Made by a program: the position numbers and the translations under genes
Notes under the pieces: model-generated
Databases searched by the model: none
Seen by the model: the letters and a program-made list of their open reading frames with translations, nothing else
What the model was told of the DNA's origin: nothing
In this document: piece after piece, positions 22,627-33,073 of the stretch
Numbering within the stretch: position 1 is the stretch's first letter
How the letters are laid out: each line of letters opens with the position of its first letter
Source of the DNA: Adineta vaga
Taxonomy: Eukaryota; Rotifera
Reading direction: 5' to 3'
Assembly: GCA_021613535.1 (NCBI GenBank)
Contig: CP075493.1
Location: 2,542,001-2,606,000, forward strand
Length of the DNA stretch: 64,000 nt

Positions 22627-25283
22627 TAGAAATAATCTAACTGAGATTGTTCTTATTTAATAAGAAAGAAAGAAAGAAGCGTTTCTTCAAGTTCTTTTCT
22701 TCCTTCAAAGACTAGAGAAAAGTAAGAACAAAATGACAGCAGCAAATAATTCGTGACTTCTTTATATAAATAATGATGATACTCGACTTGAACTGTCTAA
22801 CTGGCTATGTCATGGCTACATAAATACAAAATTACATCACATGTTGAAAAACCTGGCGTTTTAAAATAAGGAAGTGAGCGAGCGAGATATACATCGAACA
22901 CGTTAAATATGCATGCAAATAAAGTTATTAATCTCGACTGATTTTTTGTCATTTAATGACCTTAAAAGTCTCAAAATATATGGTTCTTTTGGTACTTCAA
23001 TATTTTATCAAGCACAAGACCGTAAATATTTCCTTCATATGAGAGCATAGAGAGTCTTTTTCATTTATAATAATGATAAATTTGAGAAACTTGAATAAAG
23101 AAACTATTAATGACATGGAAATGGAATTTAGATATATATTATATAGCCATATCCGAACGTCAATAGTAATGACGCATAAATCGACTTAAATCATTTTCTA
23201 TACGCATGAAATAAAACATTATATTACAAAGCAAAGTCAAATTTAGAATGAATTAGATATAATTTGTCTTCACGTGATTTTCCTTCTTGAATGAAAGCAT
23301 ACATGCATACATATATCTTTCCGTAGTTTTAGTGTCGATAGAGAAGAAAGCAGGTCAACGGTTTTTTTCCTTATCTATCAATGAATCTCAAATTTTAGAA
23401 AATGAACAGCAATTTTTGTTTTATAATAAGTCGTTTAGTACATGTTAAATGTATTCTATCGTAGAGTTCATGTGTATTCAGATATTTAATTGTTATTTTT
23501 ATTAATTAGTAATTGAAACGAACAAAGCCATTCAACTTACAATGAATGTTAAAATAAATGTAAGATAATGATTATAGAGTAGACGTCTCAATGATGGCGA
23601 TGTCTACTGAGGAAGTTTGTACCGCTTTAGTCGAATAAAAGTAATACAATTAGCTAGAAAATAGCAAATATTAATCAACCGTTGTACTTTTCAGTATATA
23701 TAATCAAAAGAATTTCGCATTTTATTTGAATAAAGAAATTAGATTTATGATATTACAGAAATATCTGACATGAGTACAAAGAAGAAATTCGAAAAAGTTA
23801 ATTGAAACTCAGTTATATTATCAAAGCATTATGAATGATTATTGTATTCAAACTGAAACGATACTCGAATATCTATCGGTCATATACGAAATAGTGAAAT
23901 TGTGTGTAGATCGTTTATTTCATATTCACAACGTGTTCTTGCTTCGTTTCGTGCGAATTTCAAACTTTCGACTTCTAATAATTCAACGAAACGTACCTAT
24001 ATTATATTATAAGTACAATACTACGTTTCGAAGATGATACTATCCAACTTATGAAATGAATATTTTCATTTATACATATATATTTGGATGAAAAAAAAAC
24101 CCTTTTGTATAAAAATTCTACCCTTATAGTGGAGAAATATGGAACATTTTTTGAATGTGGTACGTGTATAACCTCTTCATCTATCCGGTTCTCTAACAAG
24201 AAATATGTTTTTCATGAGTCATTTTTCAAAATAGTGACATCTACACGGAATACTTGATTATTATTGGAGAAAAATGACGTGTGTTGTAAGTGAATAACAC
24301 ATGCGTCAGAAAATGCGTAGGAAAGGTAAAAACAAAAATTACAGCTATTTCGAAAAAAAACCTATTCATTTATACGAAACAAAACTAAAAAGAAACATAC
24401 ATAATACGATCTTCACTTACAGCTAAATTAAATTAAACCGGGTGTTTTTCTATGTGTATTTCTTGGAAGGTGATCTTTATTAACGATAGCAGTTCATTTC
24501 ATATGATGTGTAATCTATCTGATGAAGATTTTTTGGTTATATGAAGAAATCGTTTTCAGGTAATTCTTCAACGAGATTCATTGACACTATCATGTCAAAT
24601 GAACAATACACTACGATAGATCTATAGTATTCGTTCGGCTTCCAAGACGATAGATACATAGAATTATAAATGTATTGCTCTCGATAACTATCATTCTCCG
24701 CTGTATATGTACGATACTTATATTCAACGGCAAGATGATATTTACCTATGTATACATACTATTTCTTACTATGGATCATCGATGTATTTATAGCACTTTA
24801 TCTATGAAAATCTATTGGCAAAGTTCTGTTCAACAATATTAAATCCTATATCATCAATTAATGCTGAATTATTGTCATCGAATGCTTTACTAAAATCAAT
24901 TTATTCTAAATCTCTTTTGACGGAGAAACATCCAGATTATTTTATTTTTATTACATTTTTATTTAAAGTAAAAAATATCATTTTCAGATTTTAGGTAAAC
25001 GGTAAGTGCATTCAAGAATATTTCAATCACTCTCTGGCACAGCCATGCAATGCTGATCTCAAGATATTTATATATGTATATATGTTTGGAATGTTAAAAT
25101 GGTTGTTAAATTGAAATGCTATATGTGGAATAGTTTTTTCTTAAAAGATATATGGAATGTGGGGTATCCTCCTACGTGCGTGCCTCTCAGTTCTTGATCA
25201 TACGTTCTCTATAAAAACATAGAAGGGTTGAGTCATCATAGTTGTTCTTTTTTTTGACTCATAAATACTTTTTCTTTTGCCTC
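22627..25283. other. long intergenic region
   Basis: AT-rich spacer between the divergent opsin and bZIP genes. ORFs such as 23831-24037 show no family resemblance. A TATATGTATATATG run lies near 25070. No RNA gene is recognised. Confidence 0.4.
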
Positions 25284-25419
25284 TCTCAAACTGATGACGA
25301 AAAGAGAACTAAAAACTTTTTTCCCGTTTACTTTGGTCAGATAATCACGTCAACGTATATTCTGATGACGTCGAAGAGAAAAAAAAAGAAAAGCAAAAAA
25401 AACGCGTCATATGACGTCA
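25284..25419 (+). promoter_or_regulatory. cluster of CRE/AP-1-type sites
   Basis: A perfect palindromic CRE, TGACGTCA, at 25412-25419; TGACGTCG at 25366-25373; and half sites at about 25284 (TGACG), 25347 (CGTCA) and 25405 (CGTCA). All lie within 140 bp, upstream of the TATA box of the Fos-like gene. CREB/ATF/AP-1 factors bind these sequences. The layout recalls animal immediate-early fos promoters. Confidence 0.7.
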
Positions 25420-25502
25420 TGCCGTCAAGATATGCTACACGGCAACCGCTTCTTCTAGCAAAAAAATCGCCCACATAGAGAACGAAAAGAAAAAGGGGAA
25501 TT

Positions 25503-25511
25503 TATATAAAG
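25503..25511 (+). promoter_or_regulatory. TATA box
   Basis: TATATAAAG, 84 bp past the palindromic CRE and ~80 bp before the likely coding start. It is the clearest core promoter in the window and indicates transcription starting at about 25535. Confidence 0.7.
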
Positions 25512-25586
25512 ACAACGTTATTCAATGAATACTCAATAAAGATATCATTGTATACAATCTAAATTCGAACAATTCTCATCATGTGT

Positions 25587-26254
25587 ATGAACAAAGCTCT
25601 TCCTGAAACAGCAAATTACACGCTGGTACTCCATCGATTGTTAAACTCGAACAGTATTCAATTAATTCATCGGACAATAGTCAGACATCGTTTGATGATA
25701 ATGAAATAATTGCATTTGGTCCAATTAAAGTAAAACCACGCAAGAAACCAGCACCAACATTAGCAACTGGCCGTCGATCAAAATATGAAATTTTAAATCC
25801 TGATGAAGAACAAAAACGAAATATTCGACGTGCACGTAATCGTGCTGCAGCCGAACGTGTTCGTATAAGTCGATTAACTGTCGAACAACAATTACTTAAT
25901 GAAATTCATGCATTAGAAGATAAACAAGTAAAATTATCCCAAGATGTACAAAAACTTCAACACAATAAACTTCACTTAGAAACACGACTTTTTACTCATG
26001 AACGAATGTGTTCAAATATGAATCAAAGCAATGTTTCATTAACATCTGACATCGATTTGACAACATATTTTCCAACTGATAATGTTCAATCAACTTCACA
26101 ACAATTCGATACAATATTATATGATAAAACAGGCGATCTTGATTTTGAATCACTCCTCGAATCATTAACATCAGATCAAATTCAACAAAATTTTCCTGAA
26201 TCATTATTAACTCAAATGCATATTGACGATCTCAATGATCTTCTAATGATTTAA
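25587..26254 (+). CDS. Fos/ATF3-like bZIP transcription factor
   Basis: The open frame from 25607 to the stop at 26252-26254 carries a basic region and leucine zipper. KRNIRRARNRAAAERVR aligns without a gap to the Fos/ATF3 basic region, and the zipper ends in HERMC like the HRPxC that closes Fos-family zippers. Upstream is an acidic/proline segment with GPIKVKPRKK; downstream is a short acidic tail with ESLLESL. In the basic region the usual Cys (or Ser) before the last Arg is Val. The nearest ATG (25587) is in another frame: one base is missing near 25613-25622, or an upstream exon supplies the start through the AAACAG at ~25610. It should act in the nucleus as a dimer on AP-1/CRE sites like those in its own promoter. 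It is otherwise intronless. Confidence 0.82.
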
Positions 26255-27933
26255 TTTGAATCTCAATATTTATTTTCGTAATATTTCTGTATTTTCTCAT
26301 TTGTTATTGAAATGATCCCTGGATAGTTTTTATTTTATTTATCTGTAATATAATGTTATTTTATAATAGTGTTGAAAAGTAAATCAAATGAACATGAATT
26401 TTCTCTCATTATTTTCATATGAAATGATAAACATATTGCACAAATAGAACATTTTTTCAACAAGTTCTTGATTGACACTAATAGTTGACAAAACTACCTA
26501 GTTGGAATGTTTGTTCTCAACTTTTTTCTTTTCTTTCTTTCTTTCTTTCTCGTTCTCCTTGAGAACAAGCATCACTGTCGTTATATACATTGTACTATTT
26601 ATTTTGACCCGCAGAGAGTGTAGATGAGATATTTGGTTGTATTTTTTAACAAGCTCTTCAAGTACCATATACAAAAACGACATATTTGCTATTCATTTTA
26701 TACATATATTATATAAATGTCTGTATGTTTTAATTTTTTGCTGCTAGATGTTTTTTTCAAGTAGGTACGTCCATTAAAAAAGTATTCGTTTATGTTTTGC
26801 GTATAATGAAATAAAGAAATACCGAAATCGACATACGAAAATATTGTACCTTTTACCTTCCTTTCCTTCTCTTCTTTGTATTGATGGATGAAGAAGGCAA
26901 TTAGTCTTTTTGAAAAAAAATCAAATACCATGCGTCTCTATATGCAAGTAACATAATCGATCGCATTAGAACATTTGATTTTGCGCATTGAAAATATTGA
27001 TATATTATACATGTATACAGGTAAAATGTTTATGTCATTCAAGGTCGTTTCATCGGTTGTTGACAGAATTATTTTAATGTATGTAGACAGAATATATAAG
27101 AAGAACGAACAAAGCTGTAGGAAATCTAGGTGTGTCGTTCTTTTTTCTTTTGCACTTTCAGATTATACTTTCATCAAATATGTGATTTGTTCTCGACGTT
27201 TGTTTTTTTTTTGAACTTTTTATGAAAGACTAAATGACATCGTAATGATTATCGTTTGATTCGAATGGAATAAATACTTTGTGATATGTGAAGAAGTCGG
27301 AATGATTTGCATAGATTATAAACATTTGTTTTCATGACATTTTTGTCAATATAGGGTATGAAAATGCGATGAATTGATCGAGCGGCGGAAATAAACACAG
27401 ACGTTAAAGAATTCTTTACTGATTAATTCGGTCTTGATAGATGAGGATTTAGATATGGAATGAAGAATATTCTCAACCACATCTGGAGGCTGTGGATTTT
27501 GGAATCAAATCTATTACATATTCATAACTAAATTATAAATAGTTTGAAAAGGAAAATCATTTGAAAAGCTATGCTACCTATATATTGTTCAAAAAACAGT
27601 GATGAATATTTTACTTATTCCCATAATCAATATACTCTTATCCATTGTACAACAAATATCTGTCACTGATTTTCATAAAGAGTTTTGCGTTCTGTTTTTG
27701 TTTCTTTAGTGAGTTATGACTGATATCATTTATCTGTGTTTGCAAAGATAACCGTTACATACAGAGATTGAGGTTTTTCTTTTTCAACACATGCAACAAC
27801 AATTTTTCTATTTCTATGTAACACTTACACATACATCAGTATGTCAGTTACAAATATTAGTGATCACAGATTTACTTTCCGTGAAGGAAAGTATATAATT
27901 GAAAATGAAATGTTTTTTTTTTTGTCAATTAAT
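26255..27933. other. intergenic with TTTC microsatellite
   Basis: A TTTC run lies at about 26526-26550. Elsewhere there is AT-rich sequence and no gene signal. The flanking genes converge here. Confidence 0.4.
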
Positions 27934-28743
27934 TTAATTTGGACGAAAACGGAAAGTTGCCCAAACATAAATATGATCGCTACCAAATTGTTTCAATGAA
28001 TCTTCAAGTGTATGATCCAATGTATCATATGCTTTACCATGTTCAATAGGTTCTAGTCGATTGGGATCGTATAAGATATGATCAAGCATCATATTTTCCC
28101 AGTATCCAGGATCACCATAATAAGTAGGAATATTTGTATATTTCGATGCTTCGGAAAACACATTCTCAAAACCAGTCCATTCAAATTCATAATGGTCTTT
28201 AATTTCAGCATTCAAATCACCTGCCATGAGAGAAATAGAATGTGTAGTATCAAGCAAAGTAGTACATCGATCGTAAATCATTTTTGCTTGAACTACTCGA
28301 TGAAAAAAATCAATATGAAGATTTAATAGATGAAGATTTTTCGATGGAATACTAATAATTTGAATTGCATCACCTCGTTCTAAATCGAGAATCCCATTGA
28401 TAATTTTAATTTCCGATGCATAGAGATATTTTTTACGAATAAGTGTAAGGAGTCCATTTGCTTTTGGACTCGGTGTTGGGTTATTAGGTGCGAATTCAAA
28501 AGAGTAATCATCACCTAATCTTTCTTTAAATAAATACAAACGATCTTCTTGCGCTTCTTGAATCATAACAATATCACGACCGAGTGAATAAATATGTTCA
28601 ATGATTAATTTCAAACGAGTTTTTTCATCGTCAGCTAACTCATATAGACTGGGAGTAGGATACCATTCTTTATAAATCCAACAAGGTGCTAAAATATTCC
28701 AACTAAGTAACGATAAATCGTAGGAAGGTGTTGTCGAAGCCAT
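27934..28743 (-). CDS. endonuclease/exonuclease/phosphatase family protein
   Basis: A 269-residue single coding exon starting at the ATG just after an acceptor (TTTTTTCTCAG), so a 5' UTR intron is likely. Catalytic motifs of the family are in order: LLSWNIL near residue 12, IVMIQEAQED with the metal-binding Glu, a central LLNLHIDFFHR (His), LMAGDLNA with the Asp/Asn pair, and GSDHI with the terminal Asp-His. These enzymes cut phosphodiester or phosphate bonds with Mg2+; members include deadenylases (CCR4, nocturnin), TDP2 and sphingomyelinases. No signal peptide or extra domain is seen, so the substrate cannot be named. Sequence length and the ILAP segment after SWNIL recall small 2'-phosphodiesterase or tyrosyl-DNA-phosphodiesterase-like members. 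Confidence 0.82.
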   Translation of the reverse strand: MASTTPSYDLSLLSWNILAPCWIYKEWYPTPSLYELADDEKTRLKLIIEHIYSLGRDIVMIQEAQEDRLYLFKERLGDDYSFEFAPNNPTPSPKANGLLTLIRKKYLYASEIKIINGILDLERGDAIQIISIPSKNLHLLNLHIDFFHRVVQAKMIYDRCTTLLDTTHSISLMAGDLNAEIKDHYEFEWTGFENVFSEASKYTNIPTYYGDPGYWENMMLDHILYDPNRLEPIEHGKAYDTLDHTLEDSLKQFGSDHIYVWATFRFRPN

Positions 28744-29356
28744 ACCTGAGAAAAAAGTGTTCTCTAACAACGAATAGAAAAACCTAGTTATTTATAAATA
28801 TTTATCGGCAAAGACTTCCTGTGAAACCGATAAAAAGGATTCCAATTCCTCGACAACAACGATTTACCCTTATACGATGAGGCACGACCCAACTGAAAAT
28901 CGCTTGTCGAAATTAACGCCATCTATTTATTCAAACTCCAAAAACCAACAGTATTGTATTACCTTGTTTTTTCCACGTTGCTAGATTTTGACATTTTTCA
29001 TCAATAGTACGAATCTTTCCTTTAGAAAATGGACACTCTGTTCTTATTTAGATATATTGAATTAATCCTAGTTTTCATAATGACAATCTATGTTGTATCT
29101 TCATCTAAAACTGGACTCATCAGTTCACACCCGCCAATGTACATTCTCAGAATGTCTGTTAACACCCACAAATAGTTGAAAGATACAATGTTTATGACAT
29201 CTCCGACTGTAAGAAAAGACTTCCGTAGTTTGAGTAAGAATGCAAGTTCACAATATTTCAGAACAAAACGAAAGTTTTAATTAAAAGTATAGATAGTCAA
29301 ATGACAACTGTCATCGTCATATATGCAATCAATTGATAATACACAAGAAAAAACAT
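28744..29356. other. intergenic
   Basis: Spacer between two minus-strand genes, including the 5' UTR of the nuclease gene. No other feature is seen. Confidence 0.35.
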
Positions 29357-30601
29357 TTAAACATCGGATATAACTGATGTTTCGGAAATAAATATTGAAG
29401 CTGTTGGTGCTAACGATGAAAAACGATTTTGTCTTGGTAATAAATGTATATCCATTGGTTTTATTGTAACCGATAAATGATGTCGATGATCCATATTACT
29501 TGCTTGAATGTGATCATTAAATAAGATTCGTGTTCTTGTTTTTGTTCGAAGATAATTCGTTTTATTTGTTGTACAAAATAAATTTTGGTCGATAACTGTT
29601 TTTTCATGTGTCAATTGTTTTTCAACGGTCGATAGACAATAAAAAACACGTTTAAAACTTGTACGAAAAATTTCACTAATAAATGCATATATAATCGGAT
29701 TTATTGATGAATTAACAAAAAGTAATAATTGTGTAATACTTGATGTAGAAAAAAGTAATCGACTTGTTTGTGGTAAGATTCCACTTGTCACAAACATTTG
29801 AAATGTCCAATATGGTGAACAACAAAGAAGATGAACAGTGATAACACTTAAAACTAAAACTGTTACTTTTCGTCGTGTACGCATAGATGTTCGAGAACGA
29901 CGATGTTGTTTAGGTATTCGATATTGTAAATGATGAACAATTCTTATATGAAAATAGATCATTAATAATAATGGAATAAAAAATGTTATTATAGATGTAT
30001 AAGCAACGAAAATAAATGGAGGCAAACGAGAATGTTCAAATGGTAAAACAATCGTACATTGAACATTCGTTGATGATGTTGTCGTATCACTTTGTAATGA
30101 TGTAAAAAGAATAATTGGTAACATCAGAAGAAAGGATAGAATCCATACAAGAATTAATAATATATTTGGATTAACACGTGAACGCCATACGATGGATTTT
30201 GTTGAATAACAAACAGCTAGAAATCGATCAAAAGATAAGAGCGCTAAGATAATAATTGATGTATATTGATTAACACCTTGAGTCAAGTAGAATATTTTAC
30301 AAACAAGACGACCAAATATCCATGAACGTACAATGATTAACGAGATAAAAAATGGAACACCACTCAAAAAAATCAAATCTGATAATGCTAAATGTAATAA
30401 ATAGGTATTAGTTACTGTTTTTAAACGTCCATAATTTAATACAACATAAATAACAAGAACATTACCACATAAACCAATTAAAAGAACAATAAATAGAAGA
30501 ATAGATAAAATAAGAATAAATAGATTATTATCATTCGATGGTGATATCAATGAATAAAGATGTGTATTATTCAAAACTTCAAGATCTTCGAACGTGTTCA
30601 T
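29357..30601 (-). CDS. class A peptide GPCR, somatostatin/allatostatin-C-like
   Basis: 414 residues in one coding exon; the ATG at 30601 follows an acceptor (TTCTATTTAG), so a 5' UTR exon is likely. Seven membrane helices: LFIVLLIGLCGNVLVIYVVL (helix 1, GNxxV), TYLLHLALSDLIFL (helix 2), CKIFYLTQGVNQYTSII to the DRF motif (helix 3), two further helices, then LLCCSPYWTF (helix 6) and NPIIYAF (helix 7). The loop cysteines VCK and VQCTI form the usual disulfide. KTVTNTYLLHLALSD, GVNQYTSI and SFDRFLAVC resemble allatostatin-C and somatostatin receptors. Two departures: DRF instead of DRY, and Cys at the helix-6 toggle position where Trp or Phe is usual. The ligand is not known from this sequence. 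Confidence 0.85.
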   Translation of the reverse strand: MNTFEDLEVLNNTHLYSLISPSNDNNLFILILSILLFIVLLIGLCGNVLVIYVVLNYGRLKTVTNTYLLHLALSDLIFLSGVPFFISLIIVRSWIFGRLVCKIFYLTQGVNQYTSIIILALLSFDRFLAVCYSTKSIVWRSRVNPNILLILVWILSFLLMLPIILFTSLQSDTTTSSTNVQCTIVLPFEHSRLPPFIFVAYTSIITFFIPLLLMIYFHIRIVHHLQYRIPKQHRRSRTSMRTRRKVTVLVLSVITVHLLCCSPYWTFQMFVTSGILPQTSRLLFSTSSITQLLLFVNSSINPIIYAFISEIFRTSFKRVFYCLSTVEKQLTHEKTVIDQNLFCTTNKTNYLRTKTRTRILFNDHIQASNMDHRHHLSVTIKPMDIHLLPRQNRFSSLAPTASIFISETSVISDV

Positions 30602-31281
30602 GTTGCTTGTTGCTAAATAGAAAAAAAAACACATACATTTCTTTAAAATGATCAAGTTTGAAACATTTCTATCAAGAAAATACTCATATTCATACTCCTT
30701 TTCTTCACTACTCTCATCTATTATATCTTCTCTCTTTATAATTTCGTATTATTCGCATTTTTGCACTTCAAAGTCAATGATAATGAAAGAACTATTACCC
30801 GAATATTCTTTTTTTTATTAATGTATGAAAACCGACATATGAATACATATTAATTTGTCTTTTATATTTGAAATTCTCTTTTTTCTTTCATAATCATCAT
30901 CTATATCATTAAAATAACAAAGCATACCAATTGACTTGTTATCTTTCTACTTTCAAATCAGTTCTTATGATAATTTTCTACGCAAAAAGAATATTAATGT
31001 AGATTTCCTGTTTATACAAATATATTCCATATGAAGCAACAACTTGTCATAACAATAAAGATACTTCTTCATCAAATTTATTAACGAAAACTTTATTTTT
31101 TAATATTTAATTTATACAAGAAGAACAAACATTGAAACAAATACATGTACATCAATTTATAAAAAAACAACAACAACAACAACAACAACAATGTTTTCTG
31201 TTAACTAATGCTAATGAAGATACGCACATATATTCTCTCATTTGCTTTTTTTGTTCTTTGATCAAAACATCACCGAGATAT
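30602..31281. other. intergenic with CAA microsatellite
   Basis: Contains the likely 5' UTR of the GPCR and the 3' UTR of the USP gene. A CAA run (~9 copies) lies at about 31166-31192. Confidence 0.5.
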
Positions 31282-32884
31282 TTATGTTTCTAAATAAACA
31301 TCACGACTTTCATAAAATAGTATATAACTAGTTTCAGATTGTCGACCAAGATCATGTGTTACACCATAAAATTCTTCAAAATTCGACGGATCCAATTTCT
31401 ATTGAAAACAAGAAAAGTCAAAATCTAAATTTCAATATTTTTCTTCTCTCTTACATCAACTGTTTCATCATCAAAAACAAGCCAAGAAGCATCTCGTTTA
31501 ACAACAGCTATATAATGTCCACGATTTGGTCCAATTCCACAATGAACAACTAATGAAACTAGATCATAGATACGATCATTATTTGTACAATCTTCTGACT
31601 AAAACCAAAAGAAAAACGAAGATAAACTTCACCAAAGTTAATATTGACTTACGGTATTTAATAATCGGAGTTCAAATGGAAAAACAACACGATATGATAA
31701 TTTTTTATATTGTTTAAAAATTTCAATATATTTAAAACGTTTTAAATGTAACGCTAATATACGTGGTAATTTTTTAATACGCATTCTATAAAAGAGAAAA
31801 ATAACAATCGAATAGATCAAGATAAGATTGAATGAGAAAACCTTTTCGTTGCTTCTTGTTTACTTGAACATGTTTCACAAAAATATTTCGATTCGCCAGC
31901 TAATGTTTCAATATTACTAAATACTCGTAAACAAGTTGTAATCGAGGTATTTTCTTCTACATCAATGGATAGATCAAGAAAATTTTCATCTTTACTGTTA
32001 ACCTACAAAGGAAATTATATCAAATCTTTCGGATTATATTTGTAGTGTATACATACAGCTTCACAATTAAGACATTTAGTTGTTGATATAAGTGTTCCTT
32101 GAAAAAGATCATGTATCCAAGTATCGTCTGTCGATGGACCTGTAATATCATTACTTATATTACAGTTCAACGGCGATGTTATTCGATTATGTAATCCATC
32201 ATTATTATGTTGAGGAAAATTGTTTGATTTATTACGTTTATTATCGATTTTATCTTTTTCTTCTTTCTTCTCCGCTACAAATAAACGATGAAAGTTTTCA
32301 ATGTAAATAAATTCTTTTTCTTGTCACTTTACCAAGTAGAATATCACCACATGTATTTAATAAATGATTAAGAAATTCATGTGCATCTTGTTGCATATCA
32401 TTGTCGAATGTATTATTTTCTTTCCGTAATTTATTAATGAATTTCTTTGGTTGTAATGCACCTGTTCGTCGTTTACCATTGATAATCATATGAAATAAAT
32501 CTGCTAAACATGTTAATAACGTTTCTTTTTTTGTCTTTTGTGTTAAACGATAATTTAAAACATGTTCGCGAAATGGTTTACAGAAATAAAGAGCTTGAAG
32601 CACTGAATTACAATAACATGTATTACCAAACTAAATGAAAAGAAAAAAAATGAGATATGTAATGATATTGATTTACATAGAAAAACTAGCACAATCTCGA
32701 TTCGAGTTTACGTACATTTACAAGTCCGAGATAATGTTCATTTGAATTAGATTCAATAGTGGAATTACCGGTTGTATCGGTTGAAATACCATGACCCTAA
32801 ATAGACGGTGTATTTTTTTTTTCAAAATTAATTCATAGAATCAGTTAGAAATTTTACCATTTTAAAACAAAACATTGGATTCAT
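31282..32884 (-). CDS. ubiquitin carboxyl-terminal hydrolase USP12/USP46
   Basis: Eight minus-strand exons: 32884-32858, 32796-32716, 32630-32333, 32274-32057, 32002-31842, 31785-31653, 31598-31455, 31398-31282; all phases close. The Cys box ([20 protein letters not shown], catalytic Cys in NTCYCN), [14 protein letters not shown], two zinc-binding CxxC pairs (CLNCE and CETCSS), LHLKRFKY and the His box ([11 protein letters not shown]) are all present. The block order and the [21 protein letters not shown] and EEFYG segments match USP12/USP46 very closely. In animals these act with WDR48 (UAF1) and WDR20 to deubiquitinate, among others, histones and glutamate receptors. The 27-bp first exon and an extended Asn/Lys-rich insert after the DAHEF region differ from human. 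The donor of exon 5 (GTTTTC) is weak. Confidence 0.94.
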
Positions 32885-32932
32885 TGAGAATGTCGTATAT
32901 TCGCAACATATATATATATATCGAATCTGAAA

Positions 32933-32957
32933 ATAAACAAACAAACAAACAAACAAA
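32933..32957. repeat. AAAC tetranucleotide microsatellite
   Basis: About six AAAC units between the USP start and the RING gene's 3' end. Confidence 0.8.
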
Positions 32958-33073
32958 AATATATCAATATAAACACGATTGTTTTAAACACCATTGAGAA
33001 CGCAAAAAAAGCAAAAAAACATCTCCTGGAATGTTTTCTATCACAATATATCAATGTTCTTTTTCTTCTCCTT

